Shown here piece by piece: positions 33,803 through 45,491 of a DNA stretch of 64,000 nt (position 1 is the stretch's first letter; every line of letters starts with the position of its first letter). The notes beneath the pieces are model-generated. The model was not told the DNA's origin and ran no database searches. It saw nothing but the letters and a program-made list of their open reading frames with translations. Where the stretch lies: assembly GCA_033807775.1 (NCBI GenBank), contig CM066313.1, positions 62,914,484 through 62,978,483 on the forward strand, in the 5' to 3' direction. The DNA is from Saussurea involucrata (Eukaryota; Streptophyta; Magnoliopsida; Asterales; Asteraceae). The position numbers and the translations under genes were made by a program.

Positions 33803-34368
33803 GATCCGGAAGCGATTGGGATCCGATATTGAGAACCGGTATTGTCTGGAACCGGATAAGTGACCCGGTATGAATGAGCTCCGGTGCGGGAAACAAAGAA
33901 ACTGGGTGCGGAAAACAACCAATCCGGGACTCAAAAAAATCAAGTCCCGTATTCAAACCAATTCGAAAAGAAAAACGTACCTGGAGACTCAAAATCGCAC
34001 CTTTTTTACTGGGAAGCTTCTAATAACTTCTGCAAACACTTTAGTACCAATACCAACAAATTGAGAAGGCACAAACAACTAACCAAATCGATTTTAAGGC
34101 ACTTTTGAGCAAACATTTAGAATTTTTTAAGAAACAGAGTGTAAGAACCCAGAATTGAAAAATCTTTAAATCAATGATCAAAGACTTAATAAAAAACGCT
34201 CAAAAATTGATATGACTCTGGAAACACAAGAATAAGGCTTTCTTAAGCATCAATTTCGAGTTTTAACACACGAGTAAAAAACAAAAAATAACCTTTTTCA
34301 ATGAAACAATCAACAAACTTGAATGACCCTAAACTGAGAGATATTACCTTTGAATCAATCGTCTTTCT

Positions 34369-34380
34369 GCTCTGATACCA
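34369..34380 (-). promoter_or_regulatory. Primer-binding site of copia 2 (tRNA-iMet)
   Basis: The minus strand reads TGGTATCAGAGC two bases after the 5' LTR; this sets the element's direction. Confidence 0.93.
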
Positions 34381-34382
34381 AG

Positions 34383-34633
34383 TGTGGATCCTAGATTAAC
34401 AAGTGCAAAGCAAAGAATCAACACAAAATGATATGAATGCCATAAATCTCACTTGAATTGATTAGCAAAAAGATGAACACTGTGTAGCCGTACATAGGTA
34501 ATTAGAAATTGATAATTAGGTCATTAACCCTAATTATGAAACAAACAAGCTATTTATATCCCCAAAGGGATAGTTACAAGAATTGACGATATTGGTCCCT
34601 AAACTTCTATTCAATTGACATTAAGACCTAACA
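34383..34633 (-). repeat. 5' LTR of copia 2
   Basis: 251 bp, TGTGGATCCT to ACCTAACA on the plus strand. Confidence 0.93.
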
Positions 34634-34855
34634 TTTTTTCATTCAAAAAAATAGTTTAGGGACTTAATCATTCAAAATGATATAGTCCGTTGGGGTTTTT
34701 CTACTACTTTTTTCATTTCATGAATATTCCATCTTATTCACTTTGACCATAAAAAACAAACCCTAAAATAAAACTTAAAACCCTAATAAAAAACCTATAC
34801 AAATAGGTGATTTTGAACCAACAAAAAACAAAACGAAGGAACCCATTGCGATCCG

Positions 34856-34968
34856 TGATTTGAGGCAACAAAAAACAAAAGGGGCCAAGTCAAATATACA
34901 TGATTTGAGGCAACAAAAAACAAAAGGGGCCAAGTCAAATATACATGATTTGAGGCAACAAACTAGTG
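34856..34968. repeat. 45-bp tandem repeat, about 2.4 copies
   Basis: Units start TGATTTGAGGCAACAAAAAA at 34856 and 34901, with a partial third at 34946. The period is exactly 45 bp, so the minus-strand ORF across it repeats a 15-residue block. No function is inferred. Confidence 0.9.
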
Positions 34969-35399
34969 AATGTGACTTCAATTCCAACAAAACGGTAACT
35001 AATAAGGAGTGTAAAAAAAATTGAAAAAAAAAATAAGAGATGTACCATAAATTAAATATTTAACTATAAGGGTATGAATTTTAAATATAAAAAATATTTT
35101 TTATGTAGTGTATAACTGTATATGATATATATTAAAATATATAAATCCAAAAAAATTCAAGATTGGGCTCATTTCGAACGTATCGAAGAGACGATTATAA
35201 TGGTGTAATTTGTTAAAATTAAAACGTATTTTTTTAACGTATTTTAGTTAATAAACGATTATATGTGTTAAATGTAAAATTAAAATAATGAAACTAAAAG
35301 GTATAAAGTAAATTTAGTAAATAAGTATAGGGGTTGAAAGTGTAACATTTCATTTTAAATTCATAAAATTTGACGAAACGCGGGGGTGAACAGTGGATT

Positions 35400-35610
35400 C
35401 CATCGCGATCGCGGTTTAAATTTTCATAAATGGTCCCTGGAATTTTTCAAAAATGGTCCCTTGCAATTGAAAAGTCACAAAAAGTACCCCATCGCGGGAT
35501 GAGCCCGCGATCGCGGGATTCCATTTTTCAAAAATGGTCCCTGCAAGTTTAAAAAAGTGTCAGAAATGGTCCCTGGCCCGCGATCGCGGGCTCCCATCGC
35601 GGAAAAAAAG
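35400..35610. repeat. Cluster of GC palindromes CCCGCGATCGCGGG
   Basis: The perfect 14-bp palindrome occurs near 35509 and 35578. A related CATCGCGATCGCGG is near 35402, and CATCGCGG half-sites are near 35490 and 35594. They stand out in AT-rich surroundings and alternate with repeats of AAAAATGGTCCCTG. Confidence 0.85.
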
Positions 35611-36300
35611 GGGTATTTTTGCAAAGTGGGAGAAATTTTAGGTATTTTGGTAACACTTGGTTTGACTTAGGGTATTTTAATTAATTTCCCTAAATAATAT
35701 ACTGAAAGGTAAAATAAATAATTATTCAGATTCAGACGTTTTCAGTTAAAAAAACAAACAATTTTTTTCTTTCAGATTTCAGACTTCAGCACCAACACTT
35801 AAAAATCAGAAGTGAAATCAGACTTCAGCACCACTTAAAAAACAAAGGCCACCTAAAAATAGCAAGATCTTGGGGATTCAAATCTGTAAATATAGAGAAA
35901 GACTGCAAATAGAGGTGGGGGCAAAGAATTACATGACTTGGATGAGGATGATATTGATAGCAAAGAGTGATGGAGATGTTTTTCTTTCAAGCTTTGAACC
36001 CTGAAATCGAATGATGCATGCATGCATGCAGATCAACAGATGTAGAACAACAATGCAAATGAAGTACAAAAAGAAGAATGGTGCAGGAAAAAAGAGGACG
36101 ATGTCGTGTTGGTATTTTTTTTTTAAGGTTTCCACGCACATCTTAATTAAATATGGTAGTGAACCAAGAACAAAACCAAGATTATATATAGGTCTTTTTG
36201 CTATTTATTCAATTTGTAAAAGTTAATCAGATTCTTGCTAATTTGTCCCTAACTTATGTGCGTTTACCATGCAATTTCCTTCCTTCCTTCCTTATAATTT

Positions 36301-36567
36301 AGGGACTGTTTGGCAGTTGCTGAATGGTTTAGTGCAAAATGATTAAGTGGTTAGAATGATTAAGAGGCTTTTATGATATAGTGCAAAATGAAATATGGTT
36401 GTTTGATGATTGTTTAGAATGAAATCACGGTGTTGAATGGTTAAGGGAGGCCCAAGATTCAGAGGGTTTTAAAACGCATACATTTTTTTTTACCAAACAG
36501 GATTTACCTCTTAGCGATTCAGAGGTTGCCTCTTAATAGAACCATTAGGAGGTAAACAAACATCCCC
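36301..36567. mobile_element. hAT-like MITE
   Basis: The left end GGGACTGTTTGGCAG and the right end GTAAACAAACATCCCC are imperfect inverted repeats. Inside are TTAGAATGATTAAGAGG and CCAAACAGGATTTACCTCTTA, with TACCTCTTA/TTAAGAGG inverted. The wording is typical of plant hAT MITEs. No clear 8-bp duplication. Confidence 0.6.
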
Positions 36568-38879
36568 TTACTCTTTTTTGTATCCACAAAGTTCACAGTG
36601 TCAATAAGAAAGCACATGAGTTCAGTATGATAAATGACCCAACAAAATAGTTTTATGTCATTTTCTTATTCGATAATTAATTTTAGTATAACTTGGAAAG
36701 CGATGATTTTTGCAAATTTGTTTTAACTAGAAAACCTAGATTAAACGTAAGTTGAAATTGTTTTATTAATATGTGATTTGATGGATCTTTGTTGATCTAT
36801 TATCTAAAAATGGATTTAAATTAAAGAAAATTTAAAAGTTAAAATTGCAAATGAAAATGATGTTAATTTTGGATTTGACTTAAAGTTGATTTCAACACCT
36901 ACTTGTATTTGTATGTATACTCACCCACCCCAATATGTTTACCATTTTCTTGCATTAGATATAAATTAGATGATGTTTTCTAGTTTCCTTGGTTAGGGAG
37001 GCCCAATCCCATGGCTTAAGACCTAGATTTGATTGTGTTAGACACACATAGCTTAGTCACCAACATCAACATGCATGTTGAGGAAACTCCGTCCCCTTTT
37101 TGCCGAAAAATGGTTCAATATCAACATGTTGTCAAAATATGAAATCAAGGAACTGTAATTTCAACTTCTGAAGTTTAGATTACGATGTACTATATATCTC
37201 AGGTCTCTACTAACCTTCAACTTCTGAAATTTAGATTACAATGTACTATCTCGGGTCTCTACTTAACTTCAACTTCTAAGATTTGGTGTAACAATTCTCA
37301 CATCTAAAATCCCATTTTGTCTTTCCACACTCTCACTTTATGATGTTCTTCAAATGAATGTTAAACTTTGTTAGGTGTCAAGGTTGGTGAGATCATGACT
37401 TTCACTAAAATATAAAGTAACACAAATTTAATGTGAAGTTGATAGGGAATTTTAGAAAAACAATGCTTAATATTGTCCCAAATATAAGAAATATGCTCAA
37501 TGCGAGACTATTTAAAAAATATGCTTAAACATTCAATTCTTCCCAAAATACAACGTATCCTTAATTAATGTAGCCCACATGTACTTGTTTGTTTATTTTC
37601 TTGATGGTCTCGACTAAAGCACGATAGGCATGCATCACTTGGGTGTTTTTAAAATGATCCATCCTTAACTTCTGTATTTATTTGTCTTGATGGACATGAT
37701 ATATATATTGTCACGATACTCGGTTACTTTTCTTGTTAAACATCTTCACTTACAGAAACACCAATTGTGTAATCATTACCCTCTCAACACGACGATCTTG
37801 ATGATCATTAAACCTATGATGACATATTAAAAGAGCTCATGATAAGACTTTTTACATACCATGGGACTCCCTACAATTTCCATTCACCTAATTTCAAAGT
37901 TTTTAAGAAAAGACATGCATTAGAGAGAAAAATTGGACAACCCCTAACTTTTTTTATTTCTCTGTTGCACAATTCCTTTTAGGCAAACAATAGGCACTAG
38001 TAATCCCTCTTACGAGGAAAGGAACGATGAGACTAGCTAGTGGGAGCAATTGTCCCCTATTTATAACTACACAACCCCAGTATAGTAGATGAAGATACTC
38101 AAAAAACCTTAATAAAAGTCTTAGGAACTGTTTGATTTACATCGATAAATGAAACGGTAATGAAAATGAGAATGGATTTCCATGCCCTCCTGTTTAACCT
38201 TAATTAAATGAAAATTTGGGCTTCTAGGGGATTGCGTCCATTATGCTATATAAAACCAAACAATTTATTTTATTTTTATTTCTATCAATTAGTGCTTAAT
38301 CGTACCTCTAACCAAATAGGTTCTTAATTTTCAACCACCTAAGAGAAATATTCATGAAATGCTAGAAAGAGAAAAACGATAAAAGGCGAGTTGATATACA
38401 TTATATATAACTTAAAGCATATCATAGCATCTTCAACAACTATGTTAAAATAAAGATTTAGAAGATTTCACAACTTTTTTGCTCCAACAACTATGTTAAA
38501 ACATATAATAAATAAGATAAAATAAGAGAGAGCGGTTGAATTTTTTTGGAGAAATCTCCAAAACTTTCTATAAGAAAGAGAAATAATATTTTAATCATTT
38601 CTCACCAATAAAAGGTATTGAAAATATTTAAGAGGGACAAATACGGTTTTATTTAATGTATTGAGTATTTTAATAACATAGTTGATGCTAGAATTGCTAA
38701 AATATAGTAACTGTTAGAGTTGAATGTAATTTTTTTCAATACCTTTTAGGACATTCTTAAATACATTTTTAAACGTCTTAACAAATATTTAGGACATTCT
38801 TAAAATAAATCATCAAAATTTTTAATCTTTGTTGTTTGACATGTAACACAGGGTTCTTCAAAACTAATATATATATATA
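36568..38879. other. Non-coding DNA
   Basis: AT-rich, no ORF worth calling. A 57-bp segment is tandemly duplicated near 37157-37270 (CAACTTCTGAARTTTAGATTACRATGTACTAT). An imperfect inverted repeat with AACTATGTTAAAAT near 38440 and AACATAGTTGATGC near 38676 may be an old MITE. Nothing else stands out. Confidence 0.45.
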
Positions 38880-40082
38880 GAGAGAGATGGGTTCAAACGA
38901 GAATAGGAGCTATTTAAAAGAATAAAGGGACAGATCTCAGCCCCTGATTAAATAAAATCAATGGATGAAAATACTAATGGCATTTTGTGTAATTAATTGA
39001 AAACAAAACAACCAATTCCATACGGTGGCAATTTCATTTAAGGGTAAAGTTGGAATAAAAAAATGACATAACAGATATATTTTATGCAAGCGAGATCCAT
39101 GGGATTTGAGTATCCCATCAAATATGGCAACTCAAACCATTTCCTATTTTCTCTCAATAAGCATCTGCAGTGGGTTAAAGATGTGATCATGTGTGATTTA
39201 TAGTTGTGATCACGTATAACATTCTTAAACCTCTATTCTACATTTCTTAAACCTTTGTTTTACATTTCTTAGAGATGTGATCATGTGTGATTTATAGTTG
39301 TGATCAAAGGTGATTTATACCTGGTTGAAAAATACATGTGATTTATACCTGATCAAAGGTGATTTATACCTGATCAAAGGTGATTTATAGTTGTGATCAA
39401 AAGTGATTTATAGTTGTGATCAAAGCAAACAACGATTATACAAAAGTAAGTTTGTCATATGTGATCACATATGATTATGCACTTTAATATTGCACAACAC
39501 ATACTAAACAACAACACCGTCATCACTAATGATTCTGCACTTAACTATTTAACATAAGGTGTACTCAGATATGTCATCACTAATGATTCTGTACTTTAAC
39601 TATTTAACAAAAACTTGTAATCACATATGATTCTGCACTTTAACTATATAACAAATTACAATGCATTCACCACCATCGACTTTATCATCTACCACCTATT
39701 TCTCCAGGTTTTGTTATGAGGGCCTGGAAATGGTGGTGATCGGAGAAAGGCCTAGAAATGGCGGTGGCTATTTTTTGTTTATAGATCTGGATATACAAGG
39801 GTACGAAGTACGATAGCGGAAAGGGAAAGGGGGCCAAAGTGGTGGCCGGAGAAATCGAGCTTACCCTCCCCCTCATGTTCCGGCCTACACTGTCGTGGTC
39901 TTTGCCGGAGAACCACCCCACCCTAACCATCCCATTCGTTTCATTTTACCAGAGCATCGCCACACCATCTCCATCTCGCATCACGTTATCGTCCCGCCCA
40001 AGATCTTCATCTTCATGGACTTCGTCTTCTCCAGAAAAACCAATTTCTCCAGAAAATCGAGACCCCTGGATGTAGAAGATCG

Positions 40083-40122
<40 letters not shown>

Positions 40123-40517
40123 CGGGATCCGCCGTGGAGTCGCCGAAGATTAGGACAGTCGGAAATGATTGATTATGTTGGGGGTGGAAACGGCGGTGGA
40201 GAGTAAGAAGAAGATAAAGGTTATAATCTATAAAATAGGAGAAGATCCATTGTTTTGGTGGGTGATGACAACTGTGAAGTATATAATCAATTGTTTTGGA
40301 GGGTGATGACACCTGTGATATCTATAAAATAGGAGATCACGCCTAATTTTTCAAAATAGAGATTATCCTAAATTAAATAGGATATTAATTTACATTGCTA
40401 CCCTTTTAATCATACTAATCTAAAAAATAAAAAAAGTATTAATTTTATAATTATGAGTGGTTGACATTTATTCTTTTATTCCTTTAAATAGTTGTCATTC
40501 TCGTATAATCCTCCCTC
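38880..40517. mobile_element. TA-flanked inverted-repeat element C (non-autonomous, Mutator-like)
   Basis: The left end is GAGAGAGATGGGTTCAAACG then AGAATAGGAGCTATTTAAAAG. The reverse complement of the right end is GAGGGAGGATTATACGAG then AATGACAACTATTTAAAGG. TA repeats flank both ends. The inside has short repeats of GTGATTTATA and GATCAAAGGTGATTTATA (39180-39425), a GC-rich CGCCGG/CCGGAG-like segment (39700-40200) and a GTT microsatellite. No transposase. The target preference is shared with elements A and B. Confidence 0.65.
40082..40122 (+). repeat. GTT trinucleotide microsatellite
   Basis: About 13 uninterrupted GTT units inside element C. Confidence 0.95.
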
Positions 40518-42890
40518 TATATATATATATATATATATATCAAAAAGTAAACAAAAACAAAATTTTGATATATAACTAATAATAACAAAATTAGTTGAAG
40601 TAAATACAAATAAGATATTATGAACGTTGGGATTACTCAACTAACAATAAGGTTTAAGTCTTCATGATTTTTTTAAAAGTTATTATTTTAAGTCTTACAA
40701 AACCACTAAAGATTTTATTAACTAGGTCTAGGGTACAAATCAAATACAAACCATGTATTTGTAACCAATTTGCATATATGCATAATCCAAGATGTATATA
40801 TGCATTATTCCATATGAATGTATGTCTATTATATGTATATATTATTGCACGTATGCATATGCACATTATTCATATATGCACACTGGTTCTGCACATATAC
40901 ACACTGTGGTTTGTAAAGTGTGCAACAAATGTAAGGTTTACATTTTACGAAGCCTCTTATTAACTATTATGCAGAATCTTTAAAATTAATGAGGGTAAAA
41001 CTGTCAAACCTTTAAGAAAAATATAACACACGAATGATATTTTGTAAAGATGCATAGCATTCACATGTTTCTAGAGGGATTTACTCACAAGTTTACTTTT
41101 TTACATGGAATTCACACATTAATTTAAATTTTAAATCAAGGATTTAACCAAAATATAATCCAAACTAACAAAATTAAAGAACAAAGATTATATATGTTTT
41201 TTGGTTTAGTTCTTAATTTTAGATCTTTTTTAAAATAAACTTTTGCTTCAGTCTAGTCTTGTTCAAAATTTGAACTGAATCGGCTTTTTTAATTTTCAAA
41301 CTTGAAACGACATTAATTATATGTTTCAAATCAAAATAAACCTGATCACGTATTTCACTCACAATTAGGTTTGTAAGTCGCTTAGATTGGTTCGGTAGTA
41401 TGCTTTATTACTCTTTATTTTTGGTCTATATGTCTAATTCCAACTTGATATCCAAAAGTCTAATTATTATTATTATTATTATTTGTTGTTACATTCATTC
41501 TATTCTAACCCTCCAAATACTGTCTTTTGAGGTGTAATATACTTGGTACATTTGGTTTGGTTATCTCTTATAATATTAGCTCCAAGCAATCTTTAGTCGT
41601 TTGCATATCTAATTGAACCAATTGAAGTCCTAGCCGTTGCTCGTTTCCTAGCTATTTTATTTCATCCAAGAGAAGGTGCAACAATTCCATTTGTATAAAG
41701 CTTCATATAGTTCCAACTGCTAGCTATTATTGAAGGTAAATTTGATACATGTTAACGGATTATCCTAACTTCCTACACCTACACCTACACTGTAACTGTA
41801 CATACAAGGTTAGTGTAACAAATCTTCAATTGTCTAAGTCACTCTCATTTGTTTTTATCATCAATTAATTAGGTTGCTAATGTTGATCCTAACTCTTACA
41901 CAACGATTTATGTGTAATTAAATATGTGAAACCCCATCTGATTTATATCTAAAAGAGCCCATTGTGGAGAGAATGTACGTAGATTCCAACATATATTAAA
42001 GAGATTGCTGATGTAGACTCCGACATGGTCATTTCTAGTTTCATGATTTGTAAGAGATGAGCATTCGGATCAGACCGGACTATAAAATTAAGGACCTATT
42101 CATGACATCTTGAGTCCCAACCAAGCTAGACAGCCGGAGCCGGTCCTTTTTCGAAGCAGGTCAGTTTTTTTAAGCAGTAAAGCCTACACTGATCTGTTTT
42201 CTTAAAGCTTATTTGGATCAGAACAGGTTTTTCTTTTTCTAACCATATTAATCAGGTTTAACAAGATCGACTACAATGTTCTCTCCTCCTGAGTTTGCTT
42301 CCCGAAGGTCATCATCTCAAGTCCCCTCATAAGTTAGACCACCAAAGGGTTTGTCTCACGATTAACTTTAGGGCCATATGAAATTGGTTAAGCTGGTTGA
42401 GAGTCTTGAGACACACATGATTATAAAAAACTTGAATACAAAATTAATTACAAATACATACATTAAACATGCATACAATTCGAAGACATTAATAAGATTT
42501 CAAATCAAAATCTTATCAACTCAAACTCGACTTGCTATATGTTTCCAACTCATATTAAAAGTTTGACTCGATCAAAACCCAGCTCAAATTACTCTACAAA
42601 AGGTTTTTTTTTTCAAATTATTACAATAATTAATACAATAATGTTTTTTTTTCAAGGTTACAAAGTTGGTTTTCATACAAAATGTTTTCCATTAATTATT
42701 TTCCATTTTTTTTCCAAATACAATAATCATTTTAATACATATATATATATATATATATAAAGTCATTTATTCAAAATCACACAACTTCAGCACAAAATAA
42801 CTCAAACACTACCAATTAAAATTTTATGATGTTACTATCATAACCTTCAATTCCCCGCAACCACCACCCGCCACCGCACCACCACCGCCC
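40518..42890. other. Non-coding DNA downstream of the PYL gene
   Basis: No gene seen. 40770-40920 has several TGCATATATGCA-like words also found in element E. An ATT microsatellite lies at about 41464-41482 and a TA run at 42740-42760. The last 120 bp is the probable 3' UTR of the PYL gene. Confidence 0.5.
42766..42771 (-). terminator. Possible poly(A) signal of the PYL gene
   Basis: AATAAA on the minus strand, about 120 bp past the PYL stop codon. It is a common hexamer in AT-rich DNA, so support is weak. Confidence 0.3.
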
Positions 42891-43454
42891 TCATTCATTT
42901 CCATGCAAAGTCGACATTGCAACAAGACCCAACTTCTGAAGATTCAATTTAACAACAGTATCCGTAAACATCTTCGTATCCTCCACCGTGTTTCCCGCCG
43001 GAATATCAACAATATAAGACTCCAAAACAATGGTGTAAACCTTTTCATCTTCTTTCTTAAACTCATTAACCGAAGTTACAGAAAGATAGTTATTCAATCT
43101 GTGTTCACCACCCACAACTCTGAAACTCAATATATGTTTTTCATCGTCCAAAAGCTCGAGCCTCTCGGTGCTGGTGGAGGCCGGCAGCCCTGAAATCACC
43201 GTGACCTCACGAATGCTGCCAACGCCACCATCGCCAAACATATTGCAGCTTTTGATAAAATGTTTGTATCTTTGTGGGTTATCGAAACGGCGGACGAGTG
43301 GCCAAACGATGTGGGTGGGAGCGTCGATTCGTTGGGTGATTAGGGAGGTGCATGTGTTGGGAATTTTGTCGAACATGTGGTAGGCATTGATTAGGAGTTG
43401 AAGATCGGAGTATTCTTCTTGGGTGAGGCCTTGTGGGGTTGAATTTCGTTCCAT
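42891..43454 (-). CDS. PYL2: Abscisic acid receptor, PYR/PYL/RCAR family, PYL2-type
   Basis: 187 residues, single exon, complete ATG to stop. START/Bet v 1-like fold that binds abscisic acid and then blocks clade A PP2C phosphatases, freeing SnRK2 kinases; cytosol and nucleus. Visible features: Lys64 in RYKHF (contacts the ABA carboxylate), the gate SGLPA at 88-92, Glu97, the latch GGEHRL at 115-120, Tyr123 in NYLSVTSVNEF, Glu145 in VLESY, and the C-terminal helix ending VVKLNLQKLGLVAM with Asn171. The N-terminus GLTQEEYSDL and the TCTSLITQRIDAP segment fit subfamily I (PYR1, PYL1-3; dimeric receptors). From memory of the family, PYL2 is the closest. Lack of introns fits that subfamily. All key residues are present, so it should work. 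It is the only intact host gene here and sits between TE-rich blocks. Confidence 0.93.
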   Translation of the reverse strand: MERNSTPQGLTQEEYSDLQLLINAYHMFDKIPNTCTSLITQRIDAPTHIVWPLVRRFDNPQRYKHFIKSCNMFGDGGVGSIREVTVISGLPASTSTERLELLDDEKHILSFRVVGGEHRLNNYLSVTSVNEFKKEDEKVYTIVLESYIVDIPAGNTVEDTKMFTDTVVKLNLQKLGLVAMSTLHGNE

Positions 43455-43748
43455 TTTTTGGAAGAGAAAGTAGGAAATTAATCTAAGCGTTGATTTTCAA
43501 TGGGTGTTATTAATTATTTATTGAACGAAGAAGGAGTTAAATTCAAAAGAAGATCACAAGGAAATGGTCGTGTGGGTGCAAAAAGGTTGGTTGCCAAGTT
43601 CTTGCATGTGAGTTCTGAAAGGGAGAGGAGAAAAGATAATTTAGAGATGTGAAAAAACGGGTTATTTGGTTTTTGGGGAAATTAATGTTTTTTCTATTAT
43701 TTTTTTTAACTATAATATTGGTTAAACTAATAACATAGTATACTATTA

Positions 43749-43757
43749 TTTTATATA
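43749..43757 (-). promoter_or_regulatory. Possible TATA box of the PYL gene
   Basis: The minus strand reads TATATAAAA about 295 bp before the ATG. This would imply a long 5' leader; AT-rich surroundings make it a weak call. Confidence 0.3.
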
Positions 43758-44045
43758 TTTTATTACTTTATAATATTTATTATTTGATGCTATTTGATTG
43801 TCTGAGTATGATACAATTATAATCATTACAAAACCAAAACGCTTCGTTGGCAGGAAAATTCGTCGGAAAAAGTCATCATCGGTTATTCTAAAAGAAACTA
43901 GAAACGATTGAAGATATATATTTATCTTATCTTCCAACGTAATTGGTTGATTCACATATTTACCTTCTCGTATGGTAGTAATGCATGTGAATTACATCTA
44001 CTTTCATTGGTAATGGATGACGGTCTGAGGGAGGTGAAGGAGATG

Positions 44046-44055
44046 GCCGACGTGG
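44046..44055 (+). promoter_or_regulatory. Overlapping DRE and ABRE-like words upstream of PYL
   Basis: GCCGACGTGG combines the DRE/CRT core RCCGAC and the ABRE core ACGTGG, about 590-600 bp upstream of the PYL start. It lies before the next transposon begins (44151). The pairing is suggestive for a stress-hormone receptor gene but may be chance. Confidence 0.25.
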
Positions 44056-44150
44056 ATCCAGAACTTTTGGAGATGAGGGTCGGAGTTTAAGCAACATGAT
44101 ATAACAATATAAAAAGGTAAACGAATATATATATATATATATATATATAT

Positions 44151-45398
44151 AGTTGCTTAATCAAATGAGAACTAATTAGTTTGTGGTAACTGTAAGAACC
44201 AATATGAGCCACTCATTTAATATAATTAATATTATTTTTAAAATAAAGTAAAAGGATAATATGGTAATTTGATAATTTAGATTTTTTATAACAAATTAAA
44301 ATCTAATTTAACTCATTCAATTTATTCAAATTATCCTACTTTCACGTCTCTGCATCTCTCTCTTCTCAATTGCATCTCTTACATAGAAACCCTAAATTGA
44401 GCCGCACCCCCCCACCCCGCCGTACTCTCCTCTCCCTCACTTTTTGCTAAGCCAACATTTAATTATCAAGAATATTCTTGCTGGCTTTGTTCTAGAGGCA
44501 TATATAATTTCATCGTGGGGGTAATTTATTATACCTTGATTTTGTATTTTTTATGAATCTGGGTTTACCTCTCTCTGATAAATTTCTTCAATTTTTGAAA
44601 ATTAATGCTTAGTGTTGTTATGTAGAAAATTATTCAAAATTCCTTAATATGTCTATCCCCTTTCTCTCTCTCTCATATAAACCTAAATCTTAACCACAAC
44701 CATTGCATTCATTCTGATAGCAGCCTCCATCTCCAATCTCTCCATCTCTTGTGTGCGACTCAAGACCCATCTCCATCTCCAATCGATCTCCAACTCCATC
44801 TGCAAATCTGCTCGATTTTTGGTTCGGTTTAGTGCAAGAGAGGGGTTGCCGGCGTCTGGTGGAAGAAGGCGGCGGCGTTTGGTGGTTGTAAAAGAAAGGA
44901 AGAAAGCGCCGGTATCTGGGTCGGCGGCGGCAGCGGTTACGGAGTGTCTACGGCTGAAGAAGAGGACGACGACGACGTTTTTATGGTCGAGCAGAAGGTT
45001 GATAGGGACTGGGTGGCGGATTGTTGACCGACGATGAGCATATTACGAAGGGTACCACAGTGATATCACATTTGTTCTTGTATGTTTACTGGGGTATCAC
45101 AGTGATATCACATTTGTTCTTGTATGTATTTTGGGTATCACACTGAGGTATCACAGTGATATCACATTTGTTCTTGTATGTATTCTGGGTATCACAGTGA
45201 TATCACATTTGTTCTTGTGATATCATTATCATAATCAGGAGAGAGGAGAGATGATAATTTTATGATACCTAAAATGCCCCTTAATTAAATTATTAAGTCA
45301 AAAATACCAAAATTAATAATTTCCTAATTTATAGTTTAATATGTGGCTCATATTGGTTCTTACAGTTACCACAAAATAACTAGTTCTCCCTTAAATGG

Positions 45399-45401
<3 letters not shown>
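44151..45401. mobile_element. TA-flanked inverted-repeat element D (non-autonomous)
   Basis: About 1.25 kb. Terminal inverted repeats of roughly 65 bp: the left has GAGAACTAATTAGTTTGTGG then TAACTGTAAGAACCAATATG; the reverse complement of the right has GAGAACTAGTTATTTTGTGG then TAACTGTAAGAACCAATATG. TA repeats flank both ends. The inside has a GC-rich gene-like piece (44780-45035) and 42-bp tandem repeats. No transposase. Confidence 0.8.
45050..45219. repeat. Tandem repeats with GTGATATCAC palindrome
   Basis: About four copies of a roughly 42-bp unit containing TATCACAGTGATATCACATT and TGTTCTTGTATGTATT. Each unit holds the perfect palindrome GTGATATCAC. Located in element D. Confidence 0.9.

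Positions 45402-45488
<87 letters not shown>
45402..45488. repeat. Long TA dinucleotide tract
   Basis: About 43 TA units between elements D and E; the shared landing site of both. Confidence 0.95.

Positions 45489-45489
<1 letters not shown>

Positions 45490-45491
<2 letters not shown>

Larger units (their letters stand above)
28181..34633 (-). mobile_element. Ty1/copia LTR retrotransposon 2, internally deleted
   Basis: 6.45 kb with short LTRs at 28181-28432 and 34383-34633. About ten differences in 251 bp make it about 4 percent diverged and older than copia 1. A TTTTT target duplication is likely, though it lies in a T run. The element reads on the minus strand: PBS at 34369-34380, a leader with 72-bp repeats, a very long gag region, then a broken protease, pre-integrase, the last part of RT, and RNase H. 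Integrase and most of RT are missing. Confidence 0.92.
27471..34690. mobile_element. Foldback (long inverted repeat) element with SINE and copia inside
   Basis: The left arm (about 27471-27651) and the right arm (about 28005-28180, continuing at 34634-34690 after the copia) are inverted copies. For example ACCATTAAACTTTCTC at about 27521 has its complement at about 28159, TTTTAAAGTAAAAAAA at 27614 has its complement at about 28028, and TGATTAAGTCC near 27479 has its complement near 34664. Arms are about 180-200 bp. The class is unknown; no transposase is seen. Confidence 0.65.
34691..36300. other. Non-coding DNA with short tandem repeats and GC palindromes
   Basis: No gene is supported. It contains the 45-bp repeats at 34856 and the CGCGATCGCG-rich stretch at 35400-35610 (listed separately), phrases such as AATGGTCCCTGG repeated at about 35431, 35533 and 35563, and a GCATGCATGCATGCA run near 36014. 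The ORF at 35929-36141 (minus) has a hydrophobic stretch but no family resemblance. Confidence 0.5.

Noticed and set aside
33595..33943. Overlapping ORFs of 96-107 codons on the minus strand
   Set aside because: All span the 72-bp leader repeat; the repeat length divisible by 3 keeps several frames open.
34775..34990. 71-codon ORF with repeated CLKSCIFDLAPFVF block
   Set aside because: Product of a 45-bp tandem repeat; no start context, homology or codon bias.
43908..44090. 60-codon plus ORF upstream of PYL
   Set aside because: No domain and begins in AT-rich promoter DNA; treated as chance.
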